Positions 63,957 to 64,000 of a stretch of DNA of 64,000 nucleotides are shown here, one piece after another. Below the pieces are notes generated by a model. It worked only from the letters and a program-made list of their open reading frames with translations, was not told where the DNA came from and made no database searches. How positions within the stretch are numbered: the first letter of the stretch is position 1; each line of letters begins with the position of its first letter. The translations under genes were made by a program, and so were the position numbers. This stretch comes from Streptomyces avermitilis MA-4680 = NBRC 14893 (GTDB lineage Bacteria; Actinomycetota; Actinomycetes; Streptomycetales; Streptomycetaceae), in contig NC_003155.5 in the NCBI RefSeq assembly GCF_000009765.2, positions 3,348,001-3,412,000 on the forward strand, in the 5' to 3' direction.

Positions 63957-64000
63957 CAGCTCAGCAGCTCCGTGGTGGTCACCGCGCGCAGTCCGCGGCG
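63956..64000 (-). CDS. 3' end of an upstream gene, possibly polysaccharide deacetylase (partial)
   Basis: An open frame runs in from the right edge and ends at TGA 63956-63958, with the last codons reading RRGLRAVTTTELLS. The TGA overlaps the ATG of the propeller gene by one base, which supports a real operon. The ending resembles that of polysaccharide deacetylases (GLRxVTxxELL), but 14 residues are too few to be sure. Confidence 0.5.
   Translation of the reverse strand, partial: RRGLRAVTTTELLS

Overview
The window is about 72% GC, is packed with genes that use G/C in third codon positions, and has frequent GTG starts and 4-nt GTGA stop/start overlaps. This is chromosomal Streptomyces DNA. 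The gene order (ilvBNC-serA, gatCAB, ligA, mnmA, a peptide ABC transporter, gcvT-gcvH-glyA-sdaA) matches, from memory and not from a search, the core region of S. coelicolor around SCO5461-SCO5517. I see no integrase, transposase, tRNA, rRNA, CRISPR array or biosynthetic cluster. It reads as conserved core chromosome with a few accessory genes.

Layout. (1) 1-15 kb: a LuxR-type ATPase regulator cut by the window edge; serA, ilvC, ilvN and ilvB on the minus strand; a short Ile/Leu/Val leader peptide with an attenuator in front of ilvB; a membrane GGDEF/EAL protein directly upstream; a 2-hydroxyacid dehydrogenase; an aldo/keto reductase; and a sugar-dehydrogenase-like lipoprotein. (2) 15-24.6 kb: a second large LuxR regulator coupled to a small protein, a membrane protein, an acetyltransferase, and the gatC-gatA-(small membrane protein)-gatB operon. 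(3) 25-34.5 kb: a second GGDEF/EAL protein (probably RmdB), ligA, a MetE-like protein, an SDR, a LOG-family protein, a DUF427 protein, mnmA and a Tat amidase. (4) 34.7-44.3 kb: an exported multicopper oxidase, cysteine desulfurase, small membrane proteins with a TetR regulator, a repeat-rich lipoprotein, a WYL regulator divergent from a TIGR03086 protein, a thioesterase, a TRIC-type channel and an exported M1 peptidase. (5) 44.4-50.9 kb: a five-gene peptide ABC importer whose last ATPase carries a long repetitive Ala/Glu/Lys/Val tail. (6) 51-59.3 kb: two SseB-like proteins, a P-loop protein, a tandem glycine riboswitch, then gcvT, gcvH, glyA, sdaA and an unsecreted GH25 lysozyme. (7) 59.3-64 kb: MOSC, F420-reductase-like, EF-hand, MerR, GNAT and beta-propeller proteins.

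How the genes work together. Several loci bear on serine, glycine and branched-chain amino acids: serA makes serine, sdaA destroys it, glyA and gcvT/gcvH interconvert serine, glycine and one-carbon units under a glycine riboswitch, ilvBNC makes valine and isoleucine under attenuation, and the ABC importer brings in peptides. Two c-di-GMP proteins with opposite predicted activity lie 13 kb apart. mnmA and a cysteine desulfurase lie close together and supply tRNA thiolation.

The most notable observations are: the ilv promoter/leader built across the stop codon of the c-di-GMP gene, with spacing that predicts a leaderless leader peptide; a MerR promoter with a 19-bp spacer and a probable leaderless start; a perfect 11-bp operator-like palindrome at the F420-reductase-like gene; a BldD-box-like site upstream of the GGDEF gene; the 13-residue repeat tail on the ABC ATPase; and a recurring pattern of short tandem repeats sitting on or next to stop codons.
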